A stretch of 64,000 bases of DNA from Saccharopolyspora indica (GCF_027853965.1 NZ_JAQGLB010000009.1:246266-310265), one strand, 5' to 3'. Positions 26,431 through 34,619 are shown, numbered from the stretch's first letter. Notes: generated from the letters alone by a model not told the origin. Numbers and translations are program-made.

Positions 26431-26844
26431 GTGCAGGAGCTGACGGAGGACGTGCGGGAGCGGCTCGTGGCGGCAGCCGTGTGGTTCGTGGCGACCACGT
26501 GTCCGGACGGGGCACCGCACGTGACTCCGATGTGGGTCGGGGTTGACGGCGACAATCCCTGGTTCAACACCTCGGTGGGACGTCTCAAGGAGCGCAATTT
26601 GCGCCGTGATCCGCGAGTGTGCCTTTCACACCACTCCGATCCGTTCGATCGCGTTCAGATCCACGGCCGCGTAGCTCGTTTCGTCGAGGGCCCAGAGGCC
26701 GAACACGACATGGATCGGCTCGCGCGCAAGTATCTGGGCACTTCGTACGAGTGGCTGCTGCCGGGGGAACAACGGATTACGGTGGTGATCGAGCCTCTCA
26801 AGGTGCGCCGAATCGTCGGCGTCGAGCCCTTCCCGCCGAGGTGA
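26431..26844 (+). CDS. PPOX-class (split beta-barrel) F420-dependent family protein
   Basis: A 137-residue split-barrel flavin/F420-binding protein. The pattern WFVATTCPDGAPHVTPMWVG, LKERNLRRDPRVCLSH and VQIHGRVARFVEG is typical of pyridoxamine-oxidase-like F420H2-dependent reductases (Rv1155-like). It probably reduces or binds a small cofactor or substrate in the cytoplasm. The GTG is preceded by GGGGAGGTCGGG. It converges on the large helicase gene. Confidence 0.8.
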   Translation: MQELTEDVRERLVAAAVWFVATTCPDGAPHVTPMWVGVDGDNPWFNTSVGRLKERNLRRDPRVCLSHHSDPFDRVQIHGRVARFVEGPEAEHDMDRLARKYLGTSYEWLLPGEQRITVVIEPLKVRRIVGVEPFPPR

Positions 26845-26861
26845 ACAGCTTCTCGGCGACG

Positions 26862-29800
26862 TCAGGTGGCCGAGTCGATGGCGTTGTACACGGTGGGCCA
26901 GCCGTGGGCGTAGTAGTCGCCACGTGGTGTGAATGCGACAGCTGCCGAGCCGTTGGGGCAGGCAGCGTGTCCTGCTGAGCTGGTGTGGATGGTGTAGTTC
27001 GCACCGGTCCACGCGGCGATGGTGGTTTCGCCGGGAAGGTGTGCGCTCAGCCGGCCGTTCTCGGTGGTGAATCGGGTACCGGTGGCGCGGGCGCGCAAGA
27101 GGCTTTGGTAGCTGGTGTGGTTGAGGCGGCAGTCGCGGGGTGGCGTTGTGTGGGGCCAATCCGGGGCGGTGTGGCCCGCTTCGCGGGCGGCGCGGTAGAG
27201 GCGGGGGATGAGGTGGTCGGCGTGTTCTGGGGTGGCCAGCTGCTCGCAGATCCACAGTAGACGGCCTGCGCCGCGTGGTGGTGCCGTGCTGCGCCAGCGG
27301 ATTCGGCGGCCGAGATCTGCCGCGGTGATCGCGATCCAGGGGTGGACGGTGCCGAGGTGGCCCTGTTCGGCGAGCCAGCTGAAGTAGCGGGGTGCTTCGG
27401 CGAGGATCGGCTGGAGGGCGGCGAGCGGGAGTCCGGCGATGGCGCGGGGAGAGCCGGCGAACGCGCGCGGTGTGCTGGCTACCAGCAGGAACGCGCACTG
27501 CGCGAGGTCGCCCGGTTCGCACCGGTGTGCACCATCGGCCTGCGAGGTCGAGCCGCCGACTGCTCGGAGGGCCTCTGCGACCCGGGGTCGGAGGTTGTCG
27601 GCGATGGGGGCTTCGGCGAATGCCGGTACGCAGTCGGCCACCGCGCGGGAGAGCAGTTCTTCGGCTTGCTGCGGTGTTTCGGGGGCGGCCTTTCCGGCGA
27701 GTGCGGCGATGAGTTCGTTCCCGGTCCGCACGTTGATCATCAGGCGGGTGGTCAGGTGCCCGAGATCGGTGACGGTCAGCGAGGAGGCCTGAGTGAGGTA
27801 GCCGTGCCGCAGGAGCTGTTCGACCGCGGCCTGCACGGGAGCGCTGTCCTGATCTCCCTGGTGGTGGGCCAGGGTTTGCTGCCACCAGAGCTGGGCGTCG
27901 GCGGTCGTGCGGATGCGGTCCTGGGCGAGTTCGGCCAGCAGGTGATCCGGGAGGTTGGCGGCGATCTGGGACCGCACCGCGTAGCCCGCGGTCAGCTGGC
28001 GCTGCCACGTCGCGCGTTCGGCGGCGGTGTTGATCAGGTAGGCCCAGCCTTCGATCTCCCCTGCGCCGATGCGTCCGGCGCGGCCGAACATCTGCTGCAC
28101 GGTCGCGGTGTCGATGGTGGCGGTGCCCAGCTGGGTGTCGCGCACGATGACGGCGCGGGCCGGCAGGTTGACGCCCGCGGCGACCGTCGTGGTGGCCACG
28201 AGAACGTCGAGCTCCCGGTCGCGGAATCCCTGTTCAGCGGCGTGCTTGTGCTCCCAGTCCTTGTAGTGGATGCCGATGCCGACCGAGGTGCAGACGCGTT
28301 CGAGCCGTTCCAGGTCGTCGGCGGCGACGTCGTCGGTGTTGGCGCCGCGTGCTCGCGCGAGGGCCAGGGCGGTCGCGCGGACGTTGTGCTTGCTGCCGCA
28401 GAACACCAGGACGCTCCCGGCGTCAGCGGTGATGCGGGCGGTGAGGGCGACGGCCAGTCGGGTGCGTGCGTCCTGGTCGGCCTTGCGGTCGCCGGTGTCC
28501 GGGATCACCGGGAGCTGCCAGGTGAGCCGGGTGGGGCGCCAGGTCGTGGTGATCAGCTCGGCGCGCAGCCAGGAAGCGATGTCGGCGGCGTTGGACACCG
28601 TGGCCGACAAGCCCACCATCCGCACCGGAGCGCCGTTCTCGGCGAATCGTGCCAGCAGCGCCTCCAGCACCGGCCCGCGGTGCGGGTCGCCGAGCAGGTG
28701 GATCTCGTCGACGACGAGGCAGCCGACCTGCTCCAACGCGGTGCGCAGCGAGGCGGTCCGGCACAGCGACTCGAACTTCTCGGTCGTCGCCACCCACACG
28801 TCCGCGTCTCGAATGCGCTGCCGGTCGATGGCGTAGTCGCCGGAGAGCCGTTCCACCCGGATCCCGAGCGCTCGCCACCGGCCCAGCTCCCGGTCGAGTT
28901 CCGCGGTCAGCGACCGCTGCGGTACCAGCCAGGCCGCCTTCCTGCCGTGCTGGAGCATCGCCTTGAGCACCGCCATCATCCCGATCACGGTCTTGCCCGC
29001 GTCGGTGGGCGCGGTGATGATCACCGGGGAATCCGTTCCGACGATGGTCGGCGCGGCCTGGGCCTGAGCGGGGTTCAACGTCGGGTGCGGCAGGTAGGGC
29101 AGCCACTCGCCGGGCACCACGGCATCGACCGGCCCCTCACCTGGGACGTCGTCGTGGGTCTCCCACATCAGCTCGAACGCGTCCCGCGCTGCGATCGCAC
29201 CTTGCGGCGTGGACTCCGGCGTGACGCGCAAGTGCGCGAGACGGCCTCCCGGGCCGACTGTGCTGATGGCTTCGTCCTCGACCCAGTACCGGACCCGCCG
29301 GTGCGGAATCCCGTCAGCGTCGAGGCGCCGGGCGAGCGCGTCGAACCCCGGTTCCAGCGGCAGCAGCACCCGGACGTCGGTTCCCGGGGGCTGCCGGGCG
29401 ATGAGGACGTCCGGATCGCTGGTCTTGACCCAGTGCAGCAGCCGCGGTTCGGCGGCGACGACACGTGCGCCGTTCATGAGTTCGTCCACGAACGCGGCCG
29501 CGTGCCGGGCGGGGATCGCCTGAACGGTCACCCCGGGCCCGGCATCGCAGTTCGGGCGGGAGCGAGATGAGCCATCCATGAGCTGCGCGTACGTGCGGAG
29601 GCCGAGATCGCGCAGCTGGAAGGTCGCCGGGCAACGCGGGCACACCACCGCCGCCAGCAGTCCGGCCCGGTCGCGTCCCTGCTTGCGCGGGCCGTCGTAG
29701 ACCTTCCGGAACACGTGCAAAGTCGTGCCGCAGCCCGGGCATTCACGAGGCGTTGCGGCTTGGTACCACCAGCCCGGCGCGTTCATCCACGGCGAGCTCG

Positions 29801-29885
29801 CCGTCGGTCGCACTCCCCAACGACGGGACATCAACTCGGGCACCGTCGAACCGTCGGCGCCTGCAGCAGAGAAGTCGCTTCCCAC
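26862..29885 (-). CDS. Zinc-ribbon DEAD/DEAH helicase, Ski2/Hel308-like
   Basis: A 1007-residue SF2 helicase. An N-terminal four-cysteine zinc ribbon (CPGCG and CPRC, about residues 49-85) precedes about 200 residues of unknown fold. The helicase core has motif I APTDAGKT (about 290-300), motif II VVDEIHLLG (a DEIH box), motif III GLSATVS and motif VI QMFGRAGRIGAGE, followed by winged-helix and helical domains as in Ski2-like proteins, and a 300-residue C-terminal extension I do not recognise. No partner nuclease or methylase is adjacent. The start is uncertain: GTG 29885 has GGAGG about 10 nt upstream; ATG 29786 is an alternative. A role in DNA repair or defence is possible but unproven. Confidence 0.8.
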   Translation of the reverse strand: MGSDFSAAGADGSTVPELMSRRWGVRPTASSPWMNAPGWWYQAATPRECPGCGTTLHVFRKVYDGPRKQGRDRAGLLAAVVCPRCPATFQLRDLGLRTYAQLMDGSSRSRPNCDAGPGVTVQAIPARHAAAFVDELMNGARVVAAEPRLLHWVKTSDPDVLIARQPPGTDVRVLLPLEPGFDALARRLDADGIPHRRVRYWVEDEAISTVGPGGRLAHLRVTPESTPQGAIAARDAFELMWETHDDVPGEGPVDAVVPGEWLPYLPHPTLNPAQAQAAPTIVGTDSPVIITAPTDAGKTVIGMMAVLKAMLQHGRKAAWLVPQRSLTAELDRELGRWRALGIRVERLSGDYAIDRQRIRDADVWVATTEKFESLCRTASLRTALEQVGCLVVDEIHLLGDPHRGPVLEALLARFAENGAPVRMVGLSATVSNAADIASWLRAELITTTWRPTRLTWQLPVIPDTGDRKADQDARTRLAVALTARITADAGSVLVFCGSKHNVRATALALARARGANTDDVAADDLERLERVCTSVGIGIHYKDWEHKHAAEQGFRDRELDVLVATTTVAAGVNLPARAVIVRDTQLGTATIDTATVQQMFGRAGRIGAGEIEGWAYLINTAAERATWQRQLTAGYAVRSQIAANLPDHLLAELAQDRIRTTADAQLWWQQTLAHHQGDQDSAPVQAAVEQLLRHGYLTQASSLTVTDLGHLTTRLMINVRTGNELIAALAGKAAPETPQQAEELLSRAVADCVPAFAEAPIADNLRPRVAEALRAVGGSTSQADGAHRCEPGDLAQCAFLLVASTPRAFAGSPRAIAGLPLAALQPILAEAPRYFSWLAEQGHLGTVHPWIAITAADLGRRIRWRSTAPPRGAGRLLWICEQLATPEHADHLIPRLYRAAREAGHTAPDWPHTTPPRDCRLNHTSYQSLLRARATGTRFTTENGRLSAHLPGETTIAAWTGANYTIHTSSAGHAACPNGSAAVAFTPRGDYYAHGWPTVYNAIDSAT

Positions 29886-30015
29886 CAGCAGTGATCCTCC
29901 GCAGCGAGGACGATGTGATCGCCGAGGGTATCGAGAACGCGAACCGGGGAAGCGGCCGTGCCTCGCGTCGGCGAGTCGGGATCGAGTCCGGTGACCGCGG
30001 AACGGGTGCGCGCGC

Positions 30016-30051
30016 GAGTGCGCCGACCGGTGGGAGCCGGTCGGCGCACTC
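30016..30051 (-). terminator. Strong hairpin downstream of the secreted peptide gene
   Basis: A perfect 15-bp stem (30016-30030, 30037-30051) with a 6-nt loop, 24 bp after the stop of the minus-strand secreted peptide gene and upstream of the helicase. Confidence 0.75.
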
Positions 30052-30074
30052 TTCGATCAGGCGTAGATCAGGCG

Positions 30075-30344
30075 TCAGCCGTTGAAGGCGCCCGAGTTGG
30101 CGTCGCCGCCGACACCCGCGCCACCGTTACCAGCGGAGGCGTTGCCGCCGTCACCGCTGGACAGCACGCTGAGGCCGCTCAGGACGTTGACGCCGACGCC
30201 GCCGTTGCCGCCGACGCCGTTGCCGCCCTGGGCGTAAGACCCGGCGTTGTCCCCGTGGTGCCCACCAGCGAAGGCGGGGGACCCGACCGCCAGAGCAGCG
30301 GCGCAGGCAGCAGTGACACCGATCAGACGAAGCGTAGTGCGCAT
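30075..30344 (-). CDS. Small secreted Gly/Asn/Ser-rich protein
   Basis: An 89-residue precursor with a signal peptide (TLRLIGVTAACAAALAV, cleavage after SPAFA) and a mature part of about 60 residues that is extremely rich in Gly, Asn and Ser (YAQGGNGVGGNGGVGVNVL, then SSGDGGNASAGNGGAGVGGD). It lacks cysteine and the chaplin domain. It could be a surface or matrix peptide. GGGAG precedes the ATG at about 8 nt. The 384-bp region upstream has no gene and may be a long leader. Confidence 0.7.
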   Translation of the reverse strand: MRTTLRLIGVTAACAAALAVGSPAFAGGHHGDNAGSYAQGGNGVGGNGGVGVNVLSGLSVLSSGDGGNASAGNGGAGVGGDANSGAFNG

Positions 30345-30728
30345 TGCATGAACTCCCATCCATATTCGGGCCGTTCGGCGGCTGTCCCGGATTTCCGGGA
30401 CCTGGGGGGTGCACGCCGATCGGCAAGATGTACAGTGCATCGGTTCGGGTCGGTGCGCCTTCGCAACCACCCCAAAGGGAATCTTTCGCCACCCTTGCGG
30501 ATGATTGCGCCGTTCCATCGGCTGATCTGGCGGGTCGAAGCCGGAAAACCGCTTCCTCACAGCGAAAACCGGCGTGATCGCTGCGAATAAGGAGTTTCAC
30601 GATTCCCGCGCGGATCGATGCGGTGCCGGTGCGGATTTCGGCTCGCGGAGTTCGCCGATATCTCGTATGGCGGCGAATTCGGCGTAGCTCTACCACCGAA
30701 GTCTGAATTCCGCTGTGCGAACTGCGCG
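30345..30728. other. Long intergenic region upstream of the secreted peptide gene
   Basis: This is 384 bp with no supportable CDS. On the minus strand it would be the promoter and leader of the secreted peptide gene. It contains local symmetric blocks such as GGATTTCCGGGA near 30390 and GGCGAATTCGGCG near 30671. I could not match it to a riboswitch class. Confidence 0.4.
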
Positions 30729-30938
30729 TCAGTCGTCGGGGACCCAGCGGAGCACGTCTCCGGGTTGGCAGTCGAGCGTGCGGCAGATCGCGTCGAGCGT
30801 GGTGAACCGGACCGCCTTCGCCCGGCCGTTCTTCAGCACCGCGATGTTGGCGGGCGTGATGCCGACGGCTTCGGCGAACTCGCCGACCGACATGCCGCGC
30901 TTGGCGAGCTGGACGTCGAGGTCGACGATGATCGCCAT
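30729..30938 (-). CDS. XRE family transcriptional regulator (small)
   Basis: A 69-residue single-domain HTH protein: LAKRGMSVGEFAEAVGITPA, NIAVLKNGRAKAVRFTTLDA, IcRTLDCQPGDVLRW. This matches the small XRE regulators paired with DUF2975 membrane proteins (YozG/YoaR-like pairs). Its ATG overlaps the DUF2975 stop by one base (TGATG). It probably represses its own operon through the palindrome at 31456. Confidence 0.85.
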   Translation of the reverse strand: MAIIVDLDVQLAKRGMSVGEFAEAVGITPANIAVLKNGRAKAVRFTTLDAICRTLDCQPGDVLRWVPDD

Positions 30939-31435
30939 CAGATCACCCCGGCGATCTCGGTCTTCATCTCGGTCGCCTTGCGCAGGAGGTTGCGCATGAT
31001 CACCACGACCATCGCGAACGACGCCCCCACGCCGACGCACGCGGTCGCGGCACCCAGCGCACCGATGACCGCCATGCCGTCGTCGGGCGACGGGATCTCG
31101 GCCACCGCCAGGTGACCGGCCACCCCGGCCGCCACCAGCGTGGCCAGCAGCGTGGCGCCGATGATGGCGTCGACCCAGCGGAAGGCCCGCGAGCTGAAGA
31201 TCGCGTCGCGCTGGACCATCGCGAGCAGCATCCACGCCGCGACGAGCACGATCTGGACGCAGGCCACGCCGATGATCGCCGCCGTCGCGTAGGGCACCGC
31301 GAGCGGAGCGTAGGGCGGGAAGAGCTCGACTTCGTCGGCCGCCGTCGTCGGGATGACCACGATCTGGCCGAAGAGGCCGGCTGCGATCGCGCCGACGATG
31401 CCGATCCGGAGGGCGGTGATGATGAACGAGTGCAT
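30938..31435 (-). CDS. DUF2975 domain membrane protein
   Basis: A 165-residue protein with four membrane helices (IGIVGAIAAGLFGQIVVIP; ATAAIIGVACVQIVLVAAWM; ATLLATLVAAGVAGHLAV; a C-terminal helix ending in VVVIMRNLLRKA). DUF2975 proteins are almost always paired with a short XRE regulator, as here. Function unknown, possibly sensing membrane state. The ATG at 31435 lies directly at the predicted transcription start, so it is probably leaderless. Confidence 0.82.
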   Translation of the reverse strand: MHSFIITALRIGIVGAIAAGLFGQIVVIPTTAADEVELFPPYAPLAVPYATAAIIGVACVQIVLVAAWMLLAMVQRDAIFSSRAFRWVDAIIGATLLATLVAAGVAGHLAVAEIPSPDDGMAVIGALGAATACVGVGASFAMVVVIMRNLLRKATEMKTEIAGVI

Positions 31436-31441
31436 GCATCG

Positions 31442-31470
31442 ATTATCGATCGGAACCTATCGAAAATCAA
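31442..31470 (-). promoter_or_regulatory. Promoter of the DUF2975-XRE operon
   Basis: On the minus strand TTGATT (31465-31470), a 17-bp spacer and GATAAT (31442-31447) form a clear sigma-70-type promoter; the start codon begins 6 nt after the -10. Confidence 0.65.
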
Positions 31471-31474
31471 TAGG
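31456..31474. promoter_or_regulatory. Putative XRE operator
   Basis: CCTATCGAAAATCAATAGG is a near-perfect 19-bp palindrome covering the -35 and part of the spacer of the DUF2975-XRE promoter, well placed for autorepression. Confidence 0.55.
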
Positions 31475-31657
31475 TCAACGGCGCCGGATCGCGGTGGAAG
31501 GTCTTGTCCGAGTAGCGGTCGGTGGCGATGAGCAGCGCGCGCCGCTGTTCACCCACGACGTCCCCTTCCCCAGAGCGGAAAGCGCCGGCGAGCAGAGCGC
31601 AGCGAAGCCCTCAGCCCGGATTCGGCCGTTCGGTCGACTTCGGATTCCTCGGAACGG

Positions 31658-31663
31658 GAGACT
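31658..31663 (+). promoter_or_regulatory. Putative -10 element of the first Spo0M gene
   Basis: GAGACT is followed by GGGCGGC and the ATG; the paralogue at 32563 has GACACT with the same 7-nt spacer. Confidence 0.4.
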
Positions 31664-31670
31664 GGGCGGC

Positions 31671-32447
31671 ATGTTCAAGAAGTTGTTGGCCGCCGTGGGG
31701 ATCGGTGGCGCCGAGGTGGAGACCGTGTTGCACACGCCCGGAGTGCAGCCAGGTGGTGTCGTGCACGGGGACATCCGGTTGCGCGGCGGCGAGGTCCAGC
31801 AGCACCTGGACGGCGTCTTCGTCGAGTTCGTCACGCGGGTCGAGCATGAGACCGCCGATGACCGGGAGCGCGAGATGATGCGCCCCGTCGGGCGGGTCGA
31901 CGTGCAGCGCGGGGTCGTGCTGGAGCTGGGTCAGGTCGTCGAGTTCCCGTTCCAGGCCCCGGTGCCGTTCGAAACGCCCATCACGCACTACAAGGACCGG
32001 CCGCTGCCGGGCATGTTCGTCGCGGTGCGCACCCAGCTGGAGATCAAGGGGGCGTTCGACGCGACCGACACCGATCCGATCGGCATCGGTGCGCTGCCCG
32101 CGCAGCACGTGCTGCTGGAGGCGGTGGAGCGGCTGGGTTTCCGCCTGCACCACGCCGACGTGGAGATGGGCCAGTTCCGCCGGACCCGCCAGCAGCTGCC
32201 GTTCCACCAGGAGATCGAGTTCAGCGCCTCGCCGAGGTACCGCCGGATCCAGGAGCTGGAGGTGTCCTTCCTCGCCGGACCGGACGGCATGGACGTGGTC
32301 CTGGAATCGGACCGCAGGCCCGGCCTGCTCACCGGCGAGCGCGACGTCACAAACGTTCTGCACGTCGACTACGCGACAGTGCACCAGGTGGACTGGGCGG
32401 CCGAGATCCACCAGCGCCTGGAGCGAATCGGCACCGGCTGGCTGTGA
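31671..32447 (+). CDS. Spo0M-type sporulation-control protein (copy 1)
   Basis: A 258-residue Spo0M/SpoOM family protein: MFKKLLAAVGIGGAEVETVL, GVVHGDIRLRGGEVQQHLDG, and FEFPFQAPVPFETPIT-like arrestin-fold strands. Bacillus Spo0M affects sporulation control; in actinomycetes the role is open. It is followed 116 bp later by a close paralogue. Copy 1 is shorter in the loop after about residue 62 (ETADDREREMMRPVGR). The ATG was set by alignment with copy 2; no Shine-Dalgarno, and GAGACT lies 7 nt before it. Confidence 0.88.
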   Translation: MFKKLLAAVGIGGAEVETVLHTPGVQPGGVVHGDIRLRGGEVQQHLDGVFVEFVTRVEHETADDREREMMRPVGRVDVQRGVVLELGQVVEFPFQAPVPFETPITHYKDRPLPGMFVAVRTQLEIKGAFDATDTDPIGIGALPAQHVLLEAVERLGFRLHHADVEMGQFRRTRQQLPFHQEIEFSASPRYRRIQELEVSFLAGPDGMDVVLESDRRPGLLTGERDVTNVLHVDYATVHQVDWAAEIHQRLERIGTGWL

Positions 32448-32455
32448 AAGAGACC

Positions 32456-32495
32456 GTGAGTGCTTTGGGGTGCTGGGACGCCCCGAAACACTCAC
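32456..32495. repeat. 40-nt palindrome, family B copy 2
   Basis: GTGAGTGCTTTGGGG paired to CCCCGAAACACTCAC with two imperfect positions and a 10-nt loop. It starts 9 bp after the first Spo0M stop, as copy 3 does after the second. Confidence 0.8.
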
Positions 32496-32549
32496 GGCCC
32501 CCGCCGGTCGGATTCGCGTGTTCGGCAGACCTCGGACTGCTCGGGACGC

Positions 32550-32555
32550 GACACT
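32550..32555 (+). promoter_or_regulatory. Putative -10 element of the second Spo0M gene
   Basis: GACACT lies 7 nt before the ATG, in the same layout as copy 1. Confidence 0.4.
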
Positions 32556-32562
32556 GGGCGGC

Positions 32563-33384
32563 ATGTTCAAGAAGTTGTTGGCCGCCGTCGGTGTCGGTGG
32601 CGCTGAGGTCGATACCGTGCTGGGCACTCCGGGGGTGCAGCCCGGTGGGGTCGTGCGCGGGACCGTCCGGCTGCGGGGCGGGGAGGTCCAGCAGCCCTTG
32701 GACGGCGTGACCGTCGAGTTCGTCACGCAGGTCAAGGAGGAGATCCCCGACCGCATCCGGCACAACTACGACAACCCGCACCGCCACGAGATGTACCGCG
32801 ACGAGAAGCGGGAGGTCACGCGCGGTTTCGGGCGAGTTCACGTGCAGCAGGGAGTGGTCCTGCAGCCCGGGCAGGTGGTGGAGTTCCCGTTCGAGGCGCC
32901 GGTGCCGTTCGAAACGCCCATCACGCACTACAAGCACGGCCCGCTGCCGGGCATGTTCGTCGCGGTGCGCACCCAGCTGGAGATCAAGGGCTCGTTCGAC
33001 TCGACCGACACCGACCCGATCGGCATCGGCGCGCTGCCCGCGCAGCACGTGCTGCTGGAAGCGGTGGAAGCCCTCGGCTTCCGACTGCACCACGCCGACG
33101 TGGAGATGGGCCAGTTCCGCGGCACCCGCCAGCAGCTGCCGTTCCACCAGGAGATCGAGTTCAGCGCCTCGCCGAGGTACGGGCAGATCAACGAGCTGGA
33201 GGTCTCGTTCTTCGCGGGCCCGGACGGCATGGACGTGGTCCTGGAGGCCAACCGCAAGGTCCTGATGGTCGGCGACCGCGACGTCAAGAACGTCCTGCAC
33301 ATCGACTACGCGGCGGTGGGCCAGGTCGACTGGCCCGCCGAGCTGCACCAGCGCCTGGAAGGCCTCAACGCCGGCTGGGTGTGA
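32563..33384 (+). CDS. Spo0M-type sporulation-control protein (copy 2)
   Basis: A 273-residue paralogue of the gene upstream, nearly identical in the core (VPFETPITHYK, RTQLEIKGSFDSTDTDPIGI, LPAQHVLLEAVEALGFRLHH). It differs by an insertion around residues 65-85 (IRHNYDNPHRHEMYRDEKRE) rich in His, Asp and Arg. Upstream and downstream flanks are also duplicated, including the palindrome after the stop, so the unit was copied as a block of roughly 0.9 kb. Probably cytoplasmic. Confidence 0.88.
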   Translation: MFKKLLAAVGVGGAEVDTVLGTPGVQPGGVVRGTVRLRGGEVQQPLDGVTVEFVTQVKEEIPDRIRHNYDNPHRHEMYRDEKREVTRGFGRVHVQQGVVLQPGQVVEFPFEAPVPFETPITHYKHGPLPGMFVAVRTQLEIKGSFDSTDTDPIGIGALPAQHVLLEAVEALGFRLHHADVEMGQFRGTRQQLPFHQEIEFSASPRYGQINELEVSFFAGPDGMDVVLEANRKVLMVGDRDVKNVLHIDYAAVGQVDWPAELHQRLEGLNAGWV

Positions 33385-33392
33385 AAGAGCCC

Positions 33393-33432
33393 GTGAGTGT
33401 TTCGGGGTGCCATAGCGCCCCAAAACACTCAC
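33393..33432. repeat. 40-nt palindrome, family B copy 3
   Basis: GTGAGTGTTTCGGGG paired to CCCCAAAACACTCAC around a 10-nt loop, 8 bp after the second Spo0M stop and before the convergent DUF397 gene. Confidence 0.85.
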
Positions 33433-33444
33433 GGGCCTGAACCC

Positions 33445-33645
33445 TCACCCGCCGAAGCGGCCGTCCTTGATCGCGCCGAGGAACGCCGCCCACTGACCGG
33501 CGGTGGTGGTTAAGTGCCCTGCGGCGCGGTTCTTGGTGTCGCGTACAGCGGCGCCACCGTCGACGCGGCCGACTTCGACGCAGTTGGTCTGGCCACCGCT
33601 GTACTTCGACTTCCGCCATCCTTCGGGGCGGTGCGGTTTCGTCAT
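33445..33645 (-). CDS. DUF397 domain protein
   Basis: A 66-residue DUF397 protein: WRKSKYSGGQTNCVEVGRV, AAVRDTKNRAAGHLTTTAGQ, WAAFLGAIKDGRF. DUF397 proteins are small partners of XRE/DUF5753 regulators in actinomycetes (WhiJ/BldB-type systems) linked to development and antibiotic control. The ATG overlaps the regulator's stop (ATGA), so the pair is one operon. Confidence 0.9.
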   Translation of the reverse strand: MTKPHRPEGWRKSKYSGGQTNCVEVGRVDGGAAVRDTKNRAAGHLTTTAGQWAAFLGAIKDGRFGG

Positions 33646-34484
33646 GATGTCGTCTCCCTGGATTTGATGACATCGGCGACGAGCGCTGCTGTTTCAGCCG
33701 GACTCATCGCCAGATCGAGCAGCTCGTCTGCTGCGGCTCGGTAGCTCTTCACCGTCTTCTCATCCGTGATCGTCGCCGACGAACGGAAGTGTTCGAGATG
33801 CAGCACTGGTTTCGCGCGAGGGAACTCAAGGAGTGCCCACGGGCCGCTCAGGGCGGCGGCAGAGGGGCGCTCCATCGGCAGGACTTGGAACGTCACGTTG
33901 CTCAGCGCGGAGATCTTCAGCAGTTGGTGGAGCTGTTCGACCATCACGTCATCCGGGCAAACCGAGTGGCGTAGTGCGTACTCGCCGACGATGGCGATGA
34001 GCTTCTTGGGCGGTTTGTCGGTGAGCACATGCTGTCGACCGATCCGGAGCGTTGCGCGTTGATCTGCCTCGCCGCGTGACTGGCCGTAGGCCACCATGAT
34101 GTGGCGGGCGTACTCGTAGGTCTGCAACAGTCCCGGGATCATCAGCGGCTCGACGTTGATCACCGTGGTGGCGGTGCGCTCGTACTCGGTCAGTGCGGCT
34201 AGCTGCTTGTCGATACCTGGCGCGACCCAGTTCGGGTCGAGTGCATCGCGTGCAAGTTCGAGAAGACGTTCGCGGTCCGGACCGTTGACTCCGAGGACGG
34301 CCAGCACGGTGGCAGTGTCTGCCTCGCTGGGAATGAGTTTGCCGTTCTCCCAACGCGATATGTGCGAACTACTGCGCTCGATCATCTCAGCGAGCTTGCG
34401 TGTTGAGTAGCCGCGCCGTTCGCGTGCCTGTCGTAGCTCCACTCCCAATGCGCGTGCGCGCGGAGTGTCAGCGCTGCTAGCCAT
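33642..34484 (-). CDS. XRE/DUF5753 family regulator
   Basis: A 280-residue protein: an N-terminal HTH_31-type helix-turn-helix (ELRQARERRGYSTRKLAEMI, SHISRWENGKLIPSEAD) followed by a DUF5753 domain (EPLMIPGLLQTYEYARHIMV, LHQLLKISALSNVTFQVLP, LEFPRAKPVLHLEHF). It is paired with a DUF397 protein downstream. The start ATG 34484 (MASSADTPRARALG) is preferred; an in-frame ATG is 7 codons upstream. It is divergent from the zf-HC3-type gene, with a large palindrome between. Confidence 0.88.
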   Translation of the reverse strand: MASSADTPRARALGVELRQARERRGYSTRKLAEMIERSSSHISRWENGKLIPSEADTATVLAVLGVNGPDRERLLELARDALDPNWVAPGIDKQLAALTEYERTATTVINVEPLMIPGLLQTYEYARHIMVAYGQSRGEADQRATLRIGRQHVLTDKPPKKLIAIVGEYALRHSVCPDDVMVEQLHQLLKISALSNVTFQVLPMERPSAAALSGPWALLEFPRAKPVLHLEHFRSSATITDEKTVKSYRAAADELLDLAMSPAETAALVADVIKSRETTS

Positions 34485-34548
34485 GCAGCAATCGTAGGCG
34501 TGCACAGATCGTCATGACAGCGTCAGCTGATCGAGTAATAGCGGAAAT

Positions 34549-34580
34549 GCTGCATGCATCACATACTTGATGCATGCAGC
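34549..34580. promoter_or_regulatory. 32-bp inverted repeat between divergent XRE and zf-HC3 genes
   Basis: Perfect 13-bp arms GCTGCATGCATCA and TGATGCATGCAGC around CATACT. It lies in the divergent intergenic region and is a good operator candidate for the XRE regulator; it could also form an RNA hairpin. Confidence 0.5.
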
Positions 34581-34619
34581 AGCGACGGAGCTGCTGGTGA
34601 TGATCTGGCGGGAGGCTTC

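Noticed and set aside
27342..29570. A 742-codon plus-strand open frame
   Set aside because: It is a shadow of the zinc-ribbon helicase; composition is Gly/Asp/Val-rich without motifs, typical of high-GC antisense frames.
30345..30610. A c-di-AMP (ydaO) riboswitch upstream of the secreted Gly-rich peptide
   Set aside because: The context (secreted protein in an actinomycete) is suggestive, but I could not find the conserved ydaO core sequence.
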